Positions 24,595-26,530 of a stretch of DNA of 26,530 nucleotides are shown here, in pieces (positions within the stretch are counted from its first letter, which is position 1; each line of letters opens with the position of its first letter). The translations under genes and the position numbers were made by a program. This stretch comes from an uncultured Saprospiraceae bacterium (GTDB lineage Bacteria; Bacteroidota; Bacteroidia; Chitinophagales; Saprospiraceae). Location of the stretch: NCBI GenBank assembly GCA_938039305.1, contig CALHUZ010000255.1, forward strand, positions 1 through 26,530. Reading direction: 5' to 3'. Under the pieces are notes generated by a model. The model searched no databases, was not told the DNA's origin, and saw only the letters and a list, made by a program, of their open reading frames with translations.

Positions 24595-25434
24595 TTACTC
24601 TTTGCCCAATCTTTCTTCTATCTGAGAAATTCTTTCTTCAAGACTATTAATAATTTCTTGTTGCTCTTTGATAGCTTGTATAGCAAGCGGACTGAAACCT
24701 GCATAATTGACTCCAAGCAAGCCATCATTAATTTCGGATACCAAGTCAGGAAATACCTCTTGTACTTCTTGAGCTATGAATCCAGTTGTAAGTTCATTTA
24801 AACCGATATAATTATAATTTTTGAGATTAAGCTTCAACACTCTTGGAAGTATACCTTTCGTGTCTGAAATGTTTTCCTTTACCCGACGATCACTAACAGC
24901 CATCCATTGTACATTGCCGGCCGAATTAATACTCAGTCGGTGCTCATATGTAAAGATTCCGCTATACTTATAAAGATATAGTGCACCTCCGCTATACTCA
25001 GATAATACTGCAAGTCTCCGACCAGAAAGATCTTTAGAAAAAATGTCTCCGAAAGTGTTTAGGTCATAGTGAAAAGGACTTGCACTGTTCCTTGGCCCCC
25101 AAGAAGCTCTTTGATAAGGGCCTATTCCAAAGGTTCCAGATGGGTAATAGTGATTGATGCTAAAGAAGTTCTTTCCAAGCTCTTAGTATATAGTGCTGTT
25201 CGGTTGGAATTGATAGCCGAATGGGCCATCCGCTATTCTTAAAAATTCATCATTCAGATTAGTGAAAGATGTTTCATCGATATCTTGATAAATCAACCCT
25301 GTGGCTGCATGTATTGACAATGATGGATCAAAGACGGCTATTTCAAATTTCTTATTGAATTGTTCAACTGCTAAATGCTGACTTGAAAGTTGCAAAGATG
25401 AAATGCTGATAAGAATAATGACTAAATATTTCAT
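24595..25434 (-). pseudogene. Secreted protein with C-terminal S74/intramolecular-chaperone domain, interrupted by an in-frame TAA
   Basis: One reading frame runs from ATG 25434 to the stop at 24595, but has TAA at 25183-25185 (codon 84). Reading through gives a 279-residue protein. It has a signal peptide (MKYLVIILISISSLQLSSQ), a beta-rich middle (FGIGPYQRASWGPRN, GRRLAVLSEYSGGALYLY) and a C-terminal S74 chaperone-of-endosialidase-type domain. That domain has the self-cleavage-like motif SDRRVKENI, then TTGFIAQEVQEVFPDLV and a final coiled coil (QQEIINSLEERISQIEERL). Such domains trimerize and release themselves from phage tail spikes and bacterial surface proteins. Both halves are otherwise intact, so this is a recent nonsense mutation, a sequencing error or a read-through stop. 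The N-terminal part alone would be an 83-residue secreted peptide. Confidence 0.75.
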
Positions 25435-25494
25435 GATATTTTTGATGAGTGAAAATGTAAAATTGGTTTGTAATCATGAACTATGACGAGTGAA

Positions 25495-25557
25495 GTAGTA
25501 ATCGGTGGCTGTGACTGATTAAGTGGTTGTTCTCATTGAGTAAGCGGTTGTTCATAT
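25495..25557. repeat. 21-bp tandem repeat upstream of the S74 gene
   Basis: Two clear copies (25516-25536 and 25537-25557; 16 of 21 positions agree, with the shared core GGTTGTT) and a third degenerate copy at 25495-25515. The 21-bp period equals two helical turns, so the copies face the same side of DNA. They lie 61-123 bp upstream of the minus-strand S74 start, in its promoter region, and may be binding sites. The rest of the 25435-25693 gap shows nothing else I can support. Confidence 0.55.
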
Positions 25558-25693
25558 CTCAATGATTCAAAGGTAAGGTGCCTACTTTTTTAAGCAGCCA
25601 TGCTTTTCAGTGATTTTCTTGGTCTACATGACAGCTTCTATGTTAAGCCCTTAGAGGCAATGACTATTTCCAGGAATTGACAAGTGTAACTAC

Positions 25694-26530
25694 TTACCAA
25701 TCCCAAAGGGTGCCATCCTCTAACCTGCTCACAGGTAGGTATGATCTTTTGTAAGGATGTTTAGATGCTTCTTCTTTGTTAAAGTCAACACCTAATCCTG
25801 GAGTGTCCTGTAAATGGAGATAGCCATTGTCAAAACTGAGTGGGTGACTAAACACCTTACTCATTTTTTCCCCTCCAAAGCCTACAAATTCTTGAATGCC
25901 GAAATTCGGTGTCCACGTATTCAAATGTGCATGAGCGGCATGGCCGATAGGTGAGATGTCAGGAGGCCCATGAGGCGCTGTTCGTACTTTATAAATGGAG
26001 GCGAAGTCTGCTTGTCTTCTCATAGCGGTTATGCCACCAGAATGAGTCGCGGCCGAACGTAAATAATCTATAGATTGAGTTTCTATGAGATCTTTAGAAT
26101 CCCAAATAGAATTAAAAGTTTCACCTACTGCTAACGGGGTAGTGGTAGCGTTCCTGATGACTTGATAGTTGGCTTGGTTTTCTGCAGTTGCTGCATCCTC
26201 TAAAAATAAAAGATGGTACGGCTCTAAGGCTTTGCCTAACCGTGCTGCTTCTATCGGAGTCAATCGACTATGTACGTCATGAAGTAATTCTATTTTATCT
26301 CCATATTTCTCTCGCGCCTTTTTAAAAAGAGTGGGGATGAATTTCAAATACTTATTCGTGTCCCAAGGTTGCTCTGGTGGCAATGGTCGATTGCTTTGAA
26401 GCTCGAAGTAATCCTTTTTATCTTTCAAAACTCCATAAGAGCCTTCTAATCCTGGGATGGCACATTGTAGTCTTACAGCTTTATATCCTTGATCTATGAG
26501 TTTTTCTAAGTTGGCCAGGGTTTCGTCAAT
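25694..26530 (-). CDS. ManD-like mandelate racemase/enolase-superfamily sugar-acid dehydratase (5' end beyond window)
   Basis: Enolase-superfamily enzyme of the D-mannonate dehydratase (ManD/RspA) type; active members convert D-mannonate to KDG using Mg2+. Visible are GYKAVRLQCAIPGLEG near the left end of the fragment, HDVH (Asp and His of the active site), FLEDAATAENQ and VGETFNSIWD (the second and third metal-binding Glu), and APHGPPDISPIG and TPNFGIQEF near the C-terminus. The end PVSRLEDGTLWDW matches ManD closely. The usual LEDP is LEDA here. The frame is open to the right edge, so the apparent TTG at 26428 is internal and not a start. KDG as product would feed the adjacent kdgK/eda route. 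Many ManD relatives have low activity or use gluconate, so the substrate is inferred. Confidence 0.88.
   Translation of the reverse strand: MDETLANLEKLIDQGYKAVRLQCAIPGLEGSYGVLKDKKDYFELQSNRPLPPEQPWDTNKYLKFIPTLFKKAREKYGDKIELLHDVHSRLTPIEAARLGKALEPYHLLFLEDAATAENQANYQVIRNATTTPLAVGETFNSIWDSKDLIETQSIDYLRSAATHSGGITAMRRQADFASIYKVRTAPHGPPDISPIGHAAHAHLNTWTPNFGIQEFVGFGGEKMSKVFSHPLSFDNGYLHLQDTPGLGVDFNKEEASKHPYKRSYLPVSRLEDGTLWDW

Noticed and set aside
26428..26530. TTG at 26428 as start of the ManD-like gene
   Set aside because: The same frame continues upstream with conserved ManD sequence (AVRLQCAIPGLEG) to the window edge.
1..26530. CRISPR arrays, tRNA/rRNA genes, insertion sequences and integrases
   Set aside because: None seen on reading both strands; the only tandem repeats are the short heptads and the 21-bp repeat reported.

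Overview
The window reads as an alginate (brown-algal polyuronate) utilization locus from a marine-type member of the Bacteroidota. The evidence is two SusC/SusD pairs, lipoprotein signals with a lipobox cysteine, AT-rich leaders without Shine-Dalgarno sequences, and a TTTG / TAnnTTTG promoter. A Saprospiria-like lineage is possible but is only an inference; no rRNA or other phylogenetic marker is present.

Layout. (1) 1-2138, minus strand: housekeeping genes, namely an RluF-type pseudouridine synthase cut by the window edge, a WbqC-family protein and a CDP-alcohol phosphatidyltransferase. (2) 2139-2906: a rich intergenic region. It holds a near-consensus sigma-54 promoter aimed at a ~70-nt candidate small RNA ending in a terminator hairpin, a 44-residue membrane peptide gene on the minus strand, and a sigma-A promoter with three tandem TTGGT-N2-ACCAA-type operators just before a FadR/FCD-type GntR regulator. 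(3) 2907-10278: the regulator, SusC1, SusD1, a PKD-domain surface lipoprotein and a PL7 alginate lyase, closed by a terminator. (4) 10530-15157: SusC2 and SusD2, closed by a terminator. (5) 15189-24549: the inner-membrane and cytoplasmic assimilation operon. It encodes an Nramp-fold transporter lacking the usual metal ligands, PL17 oligoalginate lyase, KdgF-like cupin, MFS hexuronate transporter, two tandem SDR reductases, KDG kinase, a four-helix-bundle intervening-sequence protein, and KDPG aldolase, closed by a strong terminator. (6) 24595-26530, minus strand: an S74-type secreted protein broken by one in-frame TAA, a 21-bp tandem repeat upstream of it, and a ManD-like enolase-superfamily dehydratase cut by the right edge.

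How it works together (family knowledge applied to this gene set). The surface PL7 lyase and the PKD lipoprotein bind and cut alginate, and the two SusCD pairs take oligomers into the periplasm. PL17 releases unsaturated monouronate, KdgF promotes its conversion to DEH, MFS and/or the Nramp-like carrier moves uronates inward, SDR reduces DEH to KDG, KdgK makes KDPG, and Eda yields pyruvate plus glyceraldehyde-3-phosphate. ManD could add D-mannonate-derived KDG. The FCD regulator probably senses a pathway product such as KDG.

The least explained items are the Nramp-like transporter without DPGN/MPH ligands, the sigma-54-driven candidate RNA, and the intervening-sequence-protein gene bracketed by inverted heptad repeats inside the assimilation operon.
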